Source of the DNA: Eopsaltria australis
Taxonomy: Eukaryota; Chordata; Aves; Passeriformes; Petroicidae
DNA length: 64,000 bases
Assembly (NCBI GenBank): GCA_034509425.1
Contig: JAVTVJ010001243.1
Span: 661,303-725,302 of the forward strand
Reading direction: 5' to 3'
The position numbers were made by a program, and so were the translations under genes. Below, one piece after another: positions 14,401 to 28,100 of the stretch. A model generated the notes under the pieces. The model was not told the origin of the DNA and did not search any database. It saw only the letters and a list, made by a program, of their open reading frames with translations. Each line of letters starts with the position of its first letter. Positions within the stretch are counted from its first letter, which is position 1.

Positions 14401-17400
14401 GCTACTATGTCTCTGATGGTACAGTATAACACTCAGTTTCCCTCAAAGGTCTGAAGAAAAGAAAGAGCTTTCATGGGAATCCATGACCTGTCTTCCACCA
14501 TGAAATCCTTGCCGTTCTTGACATACAATATGCTCTAGTTTGTTCCAGAGGCAAAGTACTATAAAAACAATGTGAGTCCCACAGAATATGATCAGCTGCT
14601 TTCTGCATTAGCAGCAGTAAAAGAAAGATACGTTCTATTAAAAACTAGGGAACTCACTCAGCTTTCTGTTAAAGTGGCAACATTTTGACAAATTTTCCAT
14701 TCTCCTCAAAGATGCAGCTCTAGACATTGCAAGGAAGCACACAGTGAATTGCCATGTGTAGGATGCACATGTGACAAAAATCCAACCTGTAAAGCTCCCT
14801 TGTGCTCTTGGCTTTGACAGGCAGTCCTCAGAGGCATGCAAAGCAGTGACTGTACCTAAGCATCAACACACCAGGGAAAACCTTGGCTGCTTTTCTGTTG
14901 TTATTGGCACATTTTTCAGCTGGGGAGCCTCCACCTGGAGAATGAGTCTTCTTCTGGTGGGCTGGGAGTATCTGTGCCTTGGGAGACTTCCAAAAACGCA
15001 TCCACAACTCACCTACAGCAGCTGCCAGGGAAAATGGAGCTCAGACAGGAATACATGGGTTAAACACACAGCAAAAGGGAGCAGGACCATGAGGAAGGGG
15101 GACCGCAGAACTCCAGTTGGTGGCACTTGGGCCTGCTCCAGCAGCCTGACCTCAGCCAGGAGGGAAGCATCCCCCCTCTGGCAACCTCCTCGCCCACCAT
15201 GCTATTAAGCAAAATTATGCTCTTGCTGGATTGAATTTCTCAGCAGATCAAACAGGATTTTCTACTGTGAATTATTAACCCCCATCCTCTGTGAAAGTGC
15301 TCAGCTTTCCAGCCTAATGCCTCATGTTTAAACAGCTTATGGGGGAAGTGATCAAGCACAGCTAAGGCTCCTATTAGCCACACATGCTAAAAGCATTGCT
15401 TTCCGGGCCAGACAGCATAACAAAGTTGTTCTTGTTGCATTTGCTGGATATCTAAGCTACATTTGTGAAACAGCTCATGTGGCTTTTCAAAGTCTTTGGT
15501 GTGTTTTGTTCACATTTCAGGCTGTTTTCAGAGCTCACAGTGCCATGTTTGCTGCCTTGACAGAACACACGTGCCCTACGTGCAGCAGTTCCACACACAA
15601 GGACTGTGACATGCTTCCCCAAAAAATAAGTCACAGATGATATTTTAGGACATTTAAAATTGCACTGGTTTTTCTCCCCTTTAATTTGCAGCCAAATCTG
15701 CCTGAACATATTGTCTCCAAAAATTTTAAGATCAAGGAAGAGAAAAACTGTGATTAACACTGAATGAAATCCTCTTAAAACATTTGAAATGGTTCTTTGT
15801 ATAACAATAACGTCATGATTCAGGTCTAATTATGGACTGATTTGACAGGATTACTGGTAAAAGGAAATAATCAACTTCTTTTAAAAAGAAAATTATTTTT
15901 ACTTCCAAAGCAGGAAAATATTAGCCCTAAATATAACACTTGCCTAAAGATATGATTTCACTAATAATAATGGTCTAATACTGAATTTTAGTAACATGGG
16001 AGTTCCTAAATCCTATTTTTTTTCAAGGAATTCCTTTAAAAAATATTCAATGAGTGTCATGAGTCATTTCATGCTTTCAGTAGACTGAAGGTGATATACT
16101 AAGGCTCCCGTTAAGAGGAATATTTCTGCACCTAACTAAAACATAATGGGAAGTTTTAGAGTTTAAGGTTGAATGTGGGAATTTGCTGGTTAAATTGCAA
16201 AGTTTTGTCTATTTTTCCTGGTAAGAAAGTCCCAAATTGTCTAATATGATGGTCACTTATAACAGATTATTTTGAAGAAGGGTTTTTTACACAGTGTTGA
16301 CCTTTTAATGTTTCACAAGTTCTGTGCAACAATGCAGCAGTAATTTGAAAAAATTCATACATAAAATTTACATTTTCACAAACCTGGTTAAAAAGCCCTT
16401 ACATTTTTGTCACTTAGCTTTGTCTACCCAGGACTGAACATTGTTGTTCCTATACTTCTTGCCAAATTCCACTTTTTGAGAAGTGGAAAGCAGAAAATGG
16501 AGGCAAGTTTGTGTTAAGTGAGTGTGTTTGTGCACATGTGCATGCCTGGAAGCAGCATAGAGAGTTTCTGTATTCCCTAGAATACAGGCATTGGGGTGAA
16601 AAGGAGGCAAGGCTGTCAAAAGTTTTCAAGAAATTGCATTTATCACTTCACTTTCCAATCTGTTTTAGGTATAGCACTATCATGTCTGTCTGTATTTTTG
16701 TCCTGCATATGTAAAGTATCTTGGGATCTAGTCCCCCTAAATGAAAGGTGATACAGAAATGTAAAGGATTAGTATCATTACAAAAATAGACACAAGGAAT
16801 ATGGAAAACATTCCCCACCAGGTTATAACTATGCTAATGCAAGTCAAACCTGGGTCCTTAATTACTTTACCAGAGTTCCTATAAATGCATAGAATTTAAC
16901 CTCAGAATGTCCTGCCTGGTCCAGTACACGCTAAAAAAACCCCAGCAAACCCAACCCTCAGATACATTTCTCAAGGTTTGTGAGCCAGATTTCTTCTGCC
17001 TTGAAGTCCACAGCACTGCTCCAGTGTTGGTCCAAGTTAAGCCAGTTCTCCTGCTCCTCGAATTCAAAGAGAACTGAAGTAGGCTGGGGAAAAAAATTGC
17101 AAAATCCTCATCAAAAACTGATGCCCCTTGAAAACAGCTCCAGGCCACATTATTTAGATTTAGCAACATGGAAATGTTCCAGCAATGCACTATTTTGATA
17201 ATACACAAAATCAAATTGCTGCCTCATGTTGTGCTTAATGCAGCACCCCACCTCCACCCCCCACCCTCCTACCCCCAGCTCTTTGTGGGCAGGAGGAATG
17301 TGACTACAGTACAGCCCGGGTGGGGGACTAGACCTACAGCAAAGTGTCCTTCCTATTCTGCCAGCTCGGAGAAGCACAAAAAGCTGTGCCCAAAAACAAT

Positions 17401-20400
17401 AGCACTGCACTAACGAGTGCTTCTCCTCTTGGTGGGGGGATGTCTTTGATTACCCCTGTCTGATGAGCAGGAGGTGGCACAGGAAGGTGCTAGGGGACCA
17501 GTATTATGTGAGACTCCACAATTCCTTGAATAGGGAGAGTGGCCTGAATGGTTGTGTCTGCGATCCTTAAAGTGCTGGTGGCCTGCCAAGCCAGGTCTCC
17601 CTGGAAAACAGCCCTTCAGAAAGGGAGGACTCAAAAAAGAACATTTTAAAAAACCTTCTCCCTTGCTGCCCCAAAGCTTCCCTCTCTGCCTGCATTCAAG
17701 CCAAGAAAATCCTCCCAACCCTGTAGGGTGGGACCTCAGATCTCATCAAGGACATCCCCAAGAGGACTTCCTTTATCCAAAAAAAAAAGCCCTAACCAGT
17801 ACCACCATCAGAGCTCATCACAACCCCCTTCGGGTGAGGCATTCCTTCCCCTGATGTGATCCCATAACTAATAATGTTACAGGGGTGGTTTTACAGTAAC
17901 CAGAGTGGGCTGGGTTTTGTGGTTTTTCCCAGAAAGGCCACAAAAGAAGTCAGTTCCCACACTCCGAGCGAGGATGCTGAGGACACACCTGCAGTGCTGC
18001 AGAGCTGACTCTCCATCAGGTGGCCACAGCATGTCAGGTGCTGACAGCACCCAGAGCAAGGTGATCTTGCCCCAGGGAGGAACAGGGCTGGTCACAGCAC
18101 TGCTGTGCCCCAGGGATGGGGCTGAAACTTCTGTGCAGCTCCTGGCAAAGTATCAGTGTATTTAGGGTTACCTTTTGACCCACTGCAAACCTGAGATTTA
18201 CTCACTGGTATGTACAATGTAATACCTTTTCTTTCTGCACTTGCATCTGGTCCATTTAACTTTTAATTCAAACCTCGCTTTCTGAGGTGTCAAAGCACAC
18301 CTCCACCACTCTTGTTCACCATCCTTACCATCCTGACACCCCCACCCCTTGCCCCAAGGCACTCTTGCAGAATAAGCATTAATTACCAACCAGTCCACCC
18401 CACAGCTGAGCACTGCATAAAGGTCTCTGGGCCAAAGTAGATGTGGACAAAAGCTCCAGCAATTTGCAGACTTCAGCATTTATGGGGTGATTTTCCCCAT
18501 CCCTATGCCCTGGGCAATCAGGACTTGAGCATCTCAAAATTCCTCACTATGTACAGCTGAGAATTTCTGAAGTGGGGAAAAGTGGTGGAGGGGGTAAGAA
18601 CTGGCTTCTGAAAGGAAAACCTTCCTTATTTTCACCCTTGGAAAAAAAAAGGGCACAAATGCATCTCTCCTCCCCCTTCCCTCCCTGCTGCCCTTATAGC
18701 ATGTAGGGGCTGGGGGGGTCAGGGCATTCCAGCAGCTGCTAGCCAGTATCCTGGAAACTGCCTCCTTTTTCCCAGTCCCAGCCCCTTTTATGAAGGAGAC
18801 AATGAGGACATACAGTGAGTGCCTTGTGCATCACTTGGGCCCCAGGCTCTTTGACATGGAGATTTTGTACAGTGGCTTACCACCTCCTCACCCTCCCCAA
18901 GGTATCCCCACACCCAAACCAGGGGGCTTCAGCCTTGCCTTTTCCTGGATTATCCAGAAAGAAATTACATGCTTTATTTTCCCAAGGGCTTCAGAGAAAT
19001 ATGTGTGATGTGGTACCAGGGAAATAATTCAGATAATTCTTAAATTTATCCATGGATGCCTTTTGGTTTGTTTACTCAGGTCTCTTCTTACCATTTCTCT
19101 CCTTCTTTCTCCCATGCACTCCCTTGCCCACCTCACTCCAGGAGTCCCATACATTTCTCTCTTCATCGTGTTTTGTTCTGGTCCCTTCACAGGGTGGGAA
19201 AGGCTGCTTCCTGCTCCAGATAAGAAGTGGTTTCCATCAAAAGTGTGGCTTGGCTTTCTCTGAGGCACAAGCTCAGTCAGAGGGTTTGGAGGAATTTGCC
19301 ATTACGATATCCTAGTGTCCTTCTTTTGCATGCTCTCAGTGAGGAGAGCTCATCTTTTGGCTGAAGGTACAAACCAACTCTTGAGTTTGTGGCTCAAGGC
19401 CTCTGATGAACACTGATACAGATGTGAGTCTGGGTTCTCTCACATCACAGGGGATTTGGGCACAGGTTTATTAGTTCATCTGAAGAATGTCTTCCCATTT
19501 TCCAAGATAGCATTACAATATTTGCTGTGTCAGTTCCACTGAGGTGTCTCCTAGGAAGATCTAAAAATCTGTGAATTTGCCTGAGGTAGGTAATTGGAGG
19601 TGAATTGATCATTTATTATTCCCTACTGCTGTTAGAGGTATACTCCATATATGACAATTGCTGTATATGCTTCCTTCAGCCATGGTAGTTGAGGCAGACT
19701 GGGGTTGGTTTACAGAATATCTCTGCAAAACAAACTTCTATCCTTTCCAGATTACTTCATAGGAAGAGGCATTGGGTTTCTAATGTCCCTGTAATCATGT
19801 CAGAGCTGAGGTAGAAAGCAAAAGTTATGTTTTTCTGATGCCTGTGCACCCAGAAAATACGTCCTTTTCCAGAGCAGGCAACTTCTTCATCAGAAAGATG
19901 GAGGGGTTCACGGCAAGCTTCTTTCCTGAAAGCCAGGGCAGACCTTTGTCTGTTTATCATGATGCTTCCTCCCTCCCTGTCCATGGGGCCACATTTAAAT
20001 GGATTGCCTAGCTCTGTAAATCCCACCCAGGAACTGCTCTCAAGCATGGCCCTGCAGTTTTCTTCAGTCAAAACATGTTTACATGCTCATTCACTGAGAT
20101 CACAGCAACCGCACCAACCCATCTGCACCCTGCCTCACCAAATTACAGCTCTGTGTTCTGCTGAGCTGAACATCTGACATGCTTTAAAATAAAGGGGTGG
20201 CCAGCCAAGCAGTGGTCAATGCTGCAGGCGGCCTGGGAGAGGTGATGGGTCTGTGTGGCCAGTGGGGTGCCCAGTGTCCCAAGCTGGGGACATTGAACCC
20301 TCCTGGGGTAATGAGCTGCTCCTCACTGCCAGCTGGCTATGCTGAAGGTGAGTGGGGACACTTCTGAGACTCCCAGAAAGGTTTGGGACTGGCCTTCTGG

Positions 20401-22099
20401 GCACCGTTCCTCTGCTGCACTACAAGCTGCCTAGATAACTCTGCAGCAGTCAGGTCCTAGGCAGAAGTCTGGAAGAGACTTGCTCAGGTGGTTTTGGGGC
20501 AGAGAGCATCCACAAATGTCTTGTACAGGCATGAGGCTTCCAGAAGCATCCATCTCTCTTTCTCATGTATCCCCTCCACAGCAGCATGATCTTCCTTTCC
20601 TCTGTCTCAGACCCACTGTAAGGACCACAGGCCATTTCAGACATGGTGCAGAACTGACCAAAAGTGTCTCTCTCTTGCAAGAAGTATGATGCTCCCACAG
20701 TATTAGCAGCAATTCCAGCTTGCTTAAACTTTGAGGGGCTCCAGGAGGATGCTAGGGCCACTTTTCATTTCAGTGTGGTAGCCTCTCCTGCGCAGAGGCT
20801 CCAAAACCCCAGGTGAGAATTGAAAACATCACTTCATCCATTTCAGAGATATTTCAGTAAGAAGTATCTTATTCTTACCTTAGGCTGTGTCAAAATGATG
20901 GGCAGACCAAAATATTCGGCTGCAAATTGCTTAGCACCTGTAGCCTTCAGAGACATTGAGAACAGGTTTGGCTTCCTGGAGGGCTCTCCTGGAAAGAAAG
21001 TGATATATTGTGCTGTTGAAGGAAAGTTCTTGGGACATTGGATGAGGCAGCCCGTGTGGAAAGAGGGATAGGATGGAAAGGTCACACAGTGTCTAAGCTG
21101 AGGTCCCTTGCACTACTTCAACAACTCCTAACGCTGGATGCACCCTCTGTGTGGCCATCCATAAGCACCAGCCAGTACTGTAGAGAGCAGGAAGATGATT
21201 TTGTAACTGTGTGGAGGCTAATTTCCTGCACCAGGCAGTGGCAGCCTCTTTGCTCCATCTGAACCAGGCTGATGACTGTGGTCAATTGTGCTTAAGCAAG
21301 CTGAGGCAAATCATCACCAAGGAGTTTGCAACCAGCTGGTCAACAAAGGGGAGAGACCATAGGGGGAGGAAGTGTGTTTCATAAATGTTGGTAAGGCATA
21401 TATATTGTGAGCATGCTGGGAATAAAAACAAACTTGTACCAGGGAATAGTGTGCCTCAAATTTCAGACCAGTTCCTCTGAAAGCTTATTGCAGTTTTTAA
21501 GGAGTCACTGGTTCCAGCAGTATCCCCAGTATTTAGGAGTGAGGAATGTTGCCAGACCCCCTAGGGCCATGCCTCCAGAAATTTAATGGAATTACTAAGT
21601 GCACTTAGAGTTTCTGTTTATTGCTAGAGGCATGATGTCTTAGCTTGTCTGCCGAGTTGCTTTTTTCCATGCAACACTCATAAATTCAAAAAAAGATGGC
21701 AAAATGGCCAGAGATCTGCTTTTTATACCAAACAGGGTTTGTTTGAGTCACCTGGTCTTGGTTACACCTGGCTGCTACATTGTCCCTCACCTATGCAGGA
21801 GTCTTGTTTGCACCATGCTGATGGATAGGCTGTCTGGGAAGTGTGATACAGCATTCAGATGTCCTTGTCAGAATTAAACAGAAAGTTTTTGATATTTTTA
21901 ATGTATTTTTCTATTATAATGAAGAAGTTTTACTTCATTTTGAGCCAGAATGACAAAACAACTTTTTTGTTTACTCATCACGTTTCTTGGGGAGGTGAGC
22001 ATTCAGCTAAAACCTGGTGTGTTTCAGCCATGGGGAAAACTGCTTTCCTACTGTCTCTCCTTTTTTTATTGGAACAAATAGACACGTAGTAAAAATGTG

Positions 22100-22158
<59 letters not shown>

Positions 22159-25100
22159 TATGCTATAAAATATGGAGAAAAGCTGGCTTCCCCTCGTTTT
22201 CCTTTACTTCTTTATTCTATCCTGTCTTTGCCAATTGGAAACAGAACCCAGAGTTGCTTTGTCATGGGAAACAGTTCTTGCAGGGCTAAACTGTTTTCAG
22301 TGCTCTTCAAATAGAAGAGCCCTTTGGAGCCCATGTGGCTTACTGAAAGTCTGTGGGGGATGAGGACTGACAAAATAAATTCTTATTTTCTTCTGTCAAG
22401 CTTGTTTGGTGAGAGGAAGAATTGGGGAGAAATATTCACAGGGAAATTTATATTGGCAGTCTCCCCACTGACTAATCAATATAAAGGGCATTATGCACAA
22501 ATATGAATACAAAAAGCTAAAAATGCCTGTCCTTTTCCTCTGTTTTCTTCTCCAACACTACTGTCAGCCTTCCCTTCACATGAGCAACCTTCTGGAAGTG
22601 CTTTGTTGCCTGCATAGTGTGGGGAGATAGGAACAGAGGTGGTGGAAGGGGCATGTTCTTCTCACAGCAGTGTTCAACCCCAAAGCAAACATAGTTTCTC
22701 AGTTCAAGAGAAGAGATCCTTCACCAGTGACACCACAGAGATGCAGATACAGTTTCCCTAAAGCAATAGCAAAAAAAACCAGAAGTGGAAAGCAGCTCTG
22801 TAGAGAGAGCATGAGAACAGGCTTCACAAGTACTTCAGCTGCGATGACAAAATTCCTTGCTCAACATCAGAAGAAGTTCCCAATGGTGTGCCATATGTTG
22901 CTCTCCTTTTACAGACTAAAGATTGAGTATTAAATGAGATATGGCAAGGAATCATTGATTAGAGTTGTTCCCTGGTAAAGATTAGGAGAACATTTGGTTT
23001 TCAGTTTGAAAATTAAATGAAAAATTAACAAGCCTTGAAGGAACTTTCCAATGTGGTTTTCATCTGGCTTGGCAGGTTTCTCCTGGAGAACAGAAAGCTA
23101 AAAGAAGATAGGAATTATAAAAACATGCTGTGACCCGGATAGAAATTCTTCAGCAGAAAGGGAAATGCAGAAGCAAAACAGTATGTAATGAAAGCCAAAA
23201 ATCTTATTTAACCATGTTTGTCTCTCCTGTTCCTTCTGCAGGGCCAAATATTTCCAGGGGAAGAAGGTGAATGGAGAATTTGATATCCGAGTGGAACAGG
23301 TCAGTGACAAGTGAATTTCTGTCTAAGGAATGTCTGTGGACAGGGCTAAGGAGAGGTACTCTGTCCCAGAAACAGTAATGAGGTTCATAGCCTGTTTTCT
23401 GGTGTGCTCCACAGGGCACTGGACACATCCTGTTTCCCTGTTAGCCTTAGCAACAGGCATTCATTTCAGCTGAAACGTCTTCATGTTGGGGTCTGTCCCA
23501 TGCACTGGGTGTTGGTGCAGTGTCTGTCAAAAAAAAAAAGACTGAGACTGGATGCTGTTGCCAAGGTAGGAATTATTATTAACAATCATCATCTGCAGGC
23601 ACCCAATTTGAAAGCAGACATAAGAAGAGAGAGATGTAGAGATAAGATGGTGATCCTGGAGGAATCATATGCTTGTTTCATAGCTCTCATTAGGGCTACA
23701 AAAATGTATGGGTGGATAAAGAAAACTGCTGAATGTTGTTTGAATGACCTGATATTTTCTGGTTTTATAAAGCTGTTGATTCTGGATTGTGTCTGTAGAG
23801 ATTATTAATGCAGTGGTTTTGAAGACTTTCTCAGGATCCACTGCCATTGAAAAGGTGTTTCTTCTCTTTTCAAAGGGGTCTTGTCCTGTTGTCCATGACT
23901 GCTCATAAGCACCATGTTCTGATCAAACTCTGCCTGGGACAGATTTGTCTCTTTTTTATTGATATCACACTTGTCAGTCTGGTTGGTATTAGCAAGAATA
24001 ATTCTTCCTGGCATTTCCACGTCAAAGTCTTTATTTTGCTGGCTGTCTTAGCTGTTATTCTAAAAGACAATAGGAAAAATAAAAAAAATTAAAGAACATG
24101 TGACTCACAATGAAGCATGAAATAAAAACATTTAGGTTTTCCCTTCAAGCCTCTGATCCAACTCTCTCCATTGCCCAAAGCAGGGTCAGCTTCAAAGCTA
24201 GACCTAGTACTCTTCAAAATGACCTGTTAACTCTTTCCTAAATCTCCAGACTCTACCTTTCCCTTCATACTCCTTCTCCTTAAATATTATTGCACTTGAT
24301 GTCCTTGTAAAGGAAATGACTTCAAATGTTTGGTGAGTGCAGAAGGTCAGAAGTGGACTCTTGATCCCTGCTGGGGGATCAAGCTGTGACCCTTGTCACT
24401 GTCACAAGGTAGCTTATCATATTTCCCACGGACTCTTGTAGGGAGACTTTCCCAGTTTACCTCTTGAAATCCTTCACATAGGCTGAATACCCATGTTCAA
24501 GACAGGGCAACAAAGTGCTCGAAGCAAAGACCGTAAGGTGATTCTGCTGGTGAGGACCATGGCCAGGCCCTGCAGCTTTCATTAATTAAATGCCCACATA
24601 GTCACTGCAGCCTTGCCCAGGAGAATGAAGCTCCCAGTGGGTTGGAGAGTTGAGGAACGGAAAACAAGGATCCTGGCTATTTCCACTTTTCCCCTCCCTA
24701 CCACTCAGATCAGAAAGCCCAGCCTCTGTTTAGTGGGCAGGGAGCTGCTCTTGACTCCTCCAGACCTCAGAAAGACGACTTTTCCCAGCTGGATCACTAT
24801 CTGTCCAGAAGATGTATTGTCATGGGCAGTCCTTGAATCTGACCCCAGGCCCCTCTTGCATATTGTTAAGGTCAAGAGAAGGCACTGCTTACTCCAAACC
24901 CTGGCTTTTTGTCCCCTTCTTGTGTTGTCCATCCATCCTTGCTCTGTATTTCTTGATATTTGATTTTCATTCATTGCTCCTACCCAATTTATCTGGAGCC
25001 TTCCTAACTTCTTCCCCTCTTTCCCAAGCAGTCCAGGAGCCTAAACTGCTGTGGGAACAGGCCCCCTGAAGATGAATACTGACCCTCTCTACCTGAAAAA

Positions 25101-28100
25101 TGAATGCTCTTCTACAGTTTTCTTATGAAAGAGGAAAAAAAAATAGGGAATAACTGTGTCCATCAACATGGCCTCTTTCTCTGTGAGTTCCCAGTTTACC
25201 AGTCTTCACTCCTGTAACCCTCCTCTGAATGGCACACAAGCTGTGCCATGGTGCACAAGCCTTAACCTGGCTGCTCAGTTCTGAATAAACTCCCCATCAG
25301 AGAGTTTGACTCTCAGGCACCTCTTGAACCATTTGGTCTGCTCAGTAAGTTCATTTAGTTTTTCATTTTTCCATTTTATACTGTTTCAGATAACCACACA
25401 TTATTAACTCAGCCAGAAACACAGTTTGCCTTAAGAACTTTCTTTAGATTTTATAGGAGAAAAACCATTTTTGGTCTGAAAAGCTAAATAACAAAGACAT
25501 TTGAATGGCAGAAAGCAATGAAAGGAAATATCCTTAAATACTCTTGAAAAACCACATTGGGAAAAAGCCACTGCCTTATTTTTACTGACCATGCTAACTC
25601 TTTTGCCATTCTTCCAGGATGTTCTGTAGCTGGTTTGAACTTTTTCTTCTCCTCTTTCATATCCATCTCTGTTACATCTTAATTCTTCCTTAGCAAGCCA
25701 TTTTAGCAACCTGTGGGGGAAGCAGAAGAGGATAGTAGGTGATATTTTTTTAAAGCCATGACATCACTTACTTGTAATGGAGCAGAAGTACTGAAAGCAG
25801 CAGTGTCTCCCCCTCTCTCAGCAGCAGGAAGTTAGTTATCTAATCAGACTGTACACCCCTACCAGCTCTCCAGGCTGCCTTCCCCCTCCTCTGAGCAATG
25901 CAGGACATGTGTGATCCTGCTGTTCTGCTCTGTCTGTCCCCCACACTCAGCTCTGTGGAAAGCAGTGGCTCACTTCACCTGAATTCGAGAAACAGACAGA
26001 TGTTTCAAGATACTGAGTTTCTGCAAGAGGTGAATTCAGTTCATATCAGACATTGGGTAATACATGGGGAAGAGACTGTTAAATGCCACCCTGCTGCTTC
26101 TGTGAGTCTCAGCTTGTATGAAAATAGGTTTTATGGACTCTCAAATAAGGTTTTCTGGTTCTCTACCACTGAGTGAATTGCATGACCTCGATAGCAACCC
26201 CAGGCCCTTGTTCTTCACATCCATTACCCCAGGAAGAGACAGGAGTCACAGTGGGCATTACCTGGTGCCAGTGGATGAGGAGAGAGCTGGACGGGACACT
26301 GTGGTGGGGGCATCACTCTCCTGCCATAAACTGAAATGAAGGTGAAGCCTGACTTTGTTTCCACCTTTGTTTCTTCTCTTCCAGTCTTCAGTGTAATGCT
26401 GAAACCATATTGATTAATGTGCTTTAAAGGCTGCAGGACTTATTGTTGTCCACCATTTAGTGAAACCAGGCATGCAGTGCCATTGTCTTCTTCCAGCTGG
26501 CTGCAGAGAGAGAGGTGCAAGGCTTTGGTGGTGTGAAGCCAGTTCAAACACTCTCCTGAGTCATGGCCTCTTTTTCTTTGGAGGCAGTTTGGATTACATT
26601 TTGGTTATTTGGGTATTTTTCCACTTCTGCAGCAACAATAGTCATTCATGAGACTGATTGAAATGCTGATCCAAAAGTGAAAATCTATTTGACCTATTCC
26701 CATTAAAAACCAGATGGTTTAAGTTTTACTCAATATGTGTAAAGCTCTAAGCTTTAAGGAACAGCTGAGTCTAAAAATACTATCTATGCTAAAAATAAGC
26801 TGCTTAGATTTTGATCCACGTTGTTGCTTTTACTTGCCTGGTGATTTCTAGCTTTCAGAGCTGCAGTGTATGCATCTCCAGTTCTTTTCTCTAGAAATAC
26901 AAATACTAAAAATGTTCTTTCAGAAATGAAAACTGTAAGTTTGATTAAATGGCTCTAAGGCTAAGTTGAACTTAAAGAAGAATCTCAAAGTGCCACCAGA
27001 GTGGACCACATTGCTTTTAGTCTTTCACAAAAATAATATTGCTTTTACATCCTCAGTTCTTCATTGGCCAGAGGACAGGGGACATTAGGGACCACAGTAA
27101 ACTGAGGGAGAGGAGGAATTATTCCATAAGCCTTATGCTCTGTCAAATGTTTTCCTTCATTAGAGAGAAACTAATTCAGCACCTCCTTCCCCACCCTCTC
27201 TGTGCTGTCCCAGAGGAAACTAAATCTTGTGTTCTCTAAGGATTTCTGGGGTTTTTCATTTGGATCATAACATATCTCATGTGGAGGTCTCCTTGGGCAT
27301 TAAATATGACCCAAGCCCAAGGGGAATGCCTTGTGGTCACGTGTCCCCAGCACACCCACAGAGATGGGGCTGAGACCTGGACAGCCATAGACCCATGAGA
27401 CAGACCATGACACTGAGAGTAGGGGGCAGATGAGGGGGGACCCATGACACCTGTCTGGGAGAGTGATGTCTACAGAGCAGGAGATGTGCAGAGCAGGGTC
27501 GCTGGGATGGTCATGGAGACCAGGCTTGTGAGAGGAGACTGAAAGAGCTGGGTCTGTTCATCCTGCCATAACAGAGGATAAAGGAGACACGAGTGCTTTC
27601 AGTAAATACCCTGGCGTAAGAAAGGGTTTCATGACAAGGTGCAGGTGTAACAAGAGGTTGGACCCTATGGCTCTGATGGGCTTTTACAGTCCTGTGCCCT
27701 GCAGTGGCCAATGAGAGACACAGCAGGCAAGAGCAAGGAGCACCTCTTACAGAGAGTCCACCATCTTCAGGGTACCTGTTCTGCAGATATTGCCCACAGG
27801 AATTTTAATATGTTCAGGGACATCTTTCCTGACATTGGCTAATTGATAGTGGAGTGGGGTGAAAAGTGTGAAAGGGGTGTCATGAGGCCAAAAGGTCCAT
27901 CTCCATGTTTATTCCTGTTGTTTGTTCACCCGTCTCCTTCCCACCACTTCCTGCTGTGACAAGGTGGGTCCATCTGTCTGTCTGACATGCATTCTTCTTG
28001 CACAGCTCATTCACTTGTTCCCACTGTTCAGTTTATTCTCAGGGAATGATTATTCACTGAACTCCTATGTACATGCTTCTGGAAAAGTATTGTGGTATAG

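Noticed and set aside
14771..15208. 145-codon + strand frame
   Set aside because: No recognisable domain; GC-rich intronic stretch.
22156..22510. Sequence next to the 53-base poly-T as a processed pseudogene on the - strand
   Set aside because: No recognisable protein remnant or target-site duplication could be seen, so only the homopolymer is reported.
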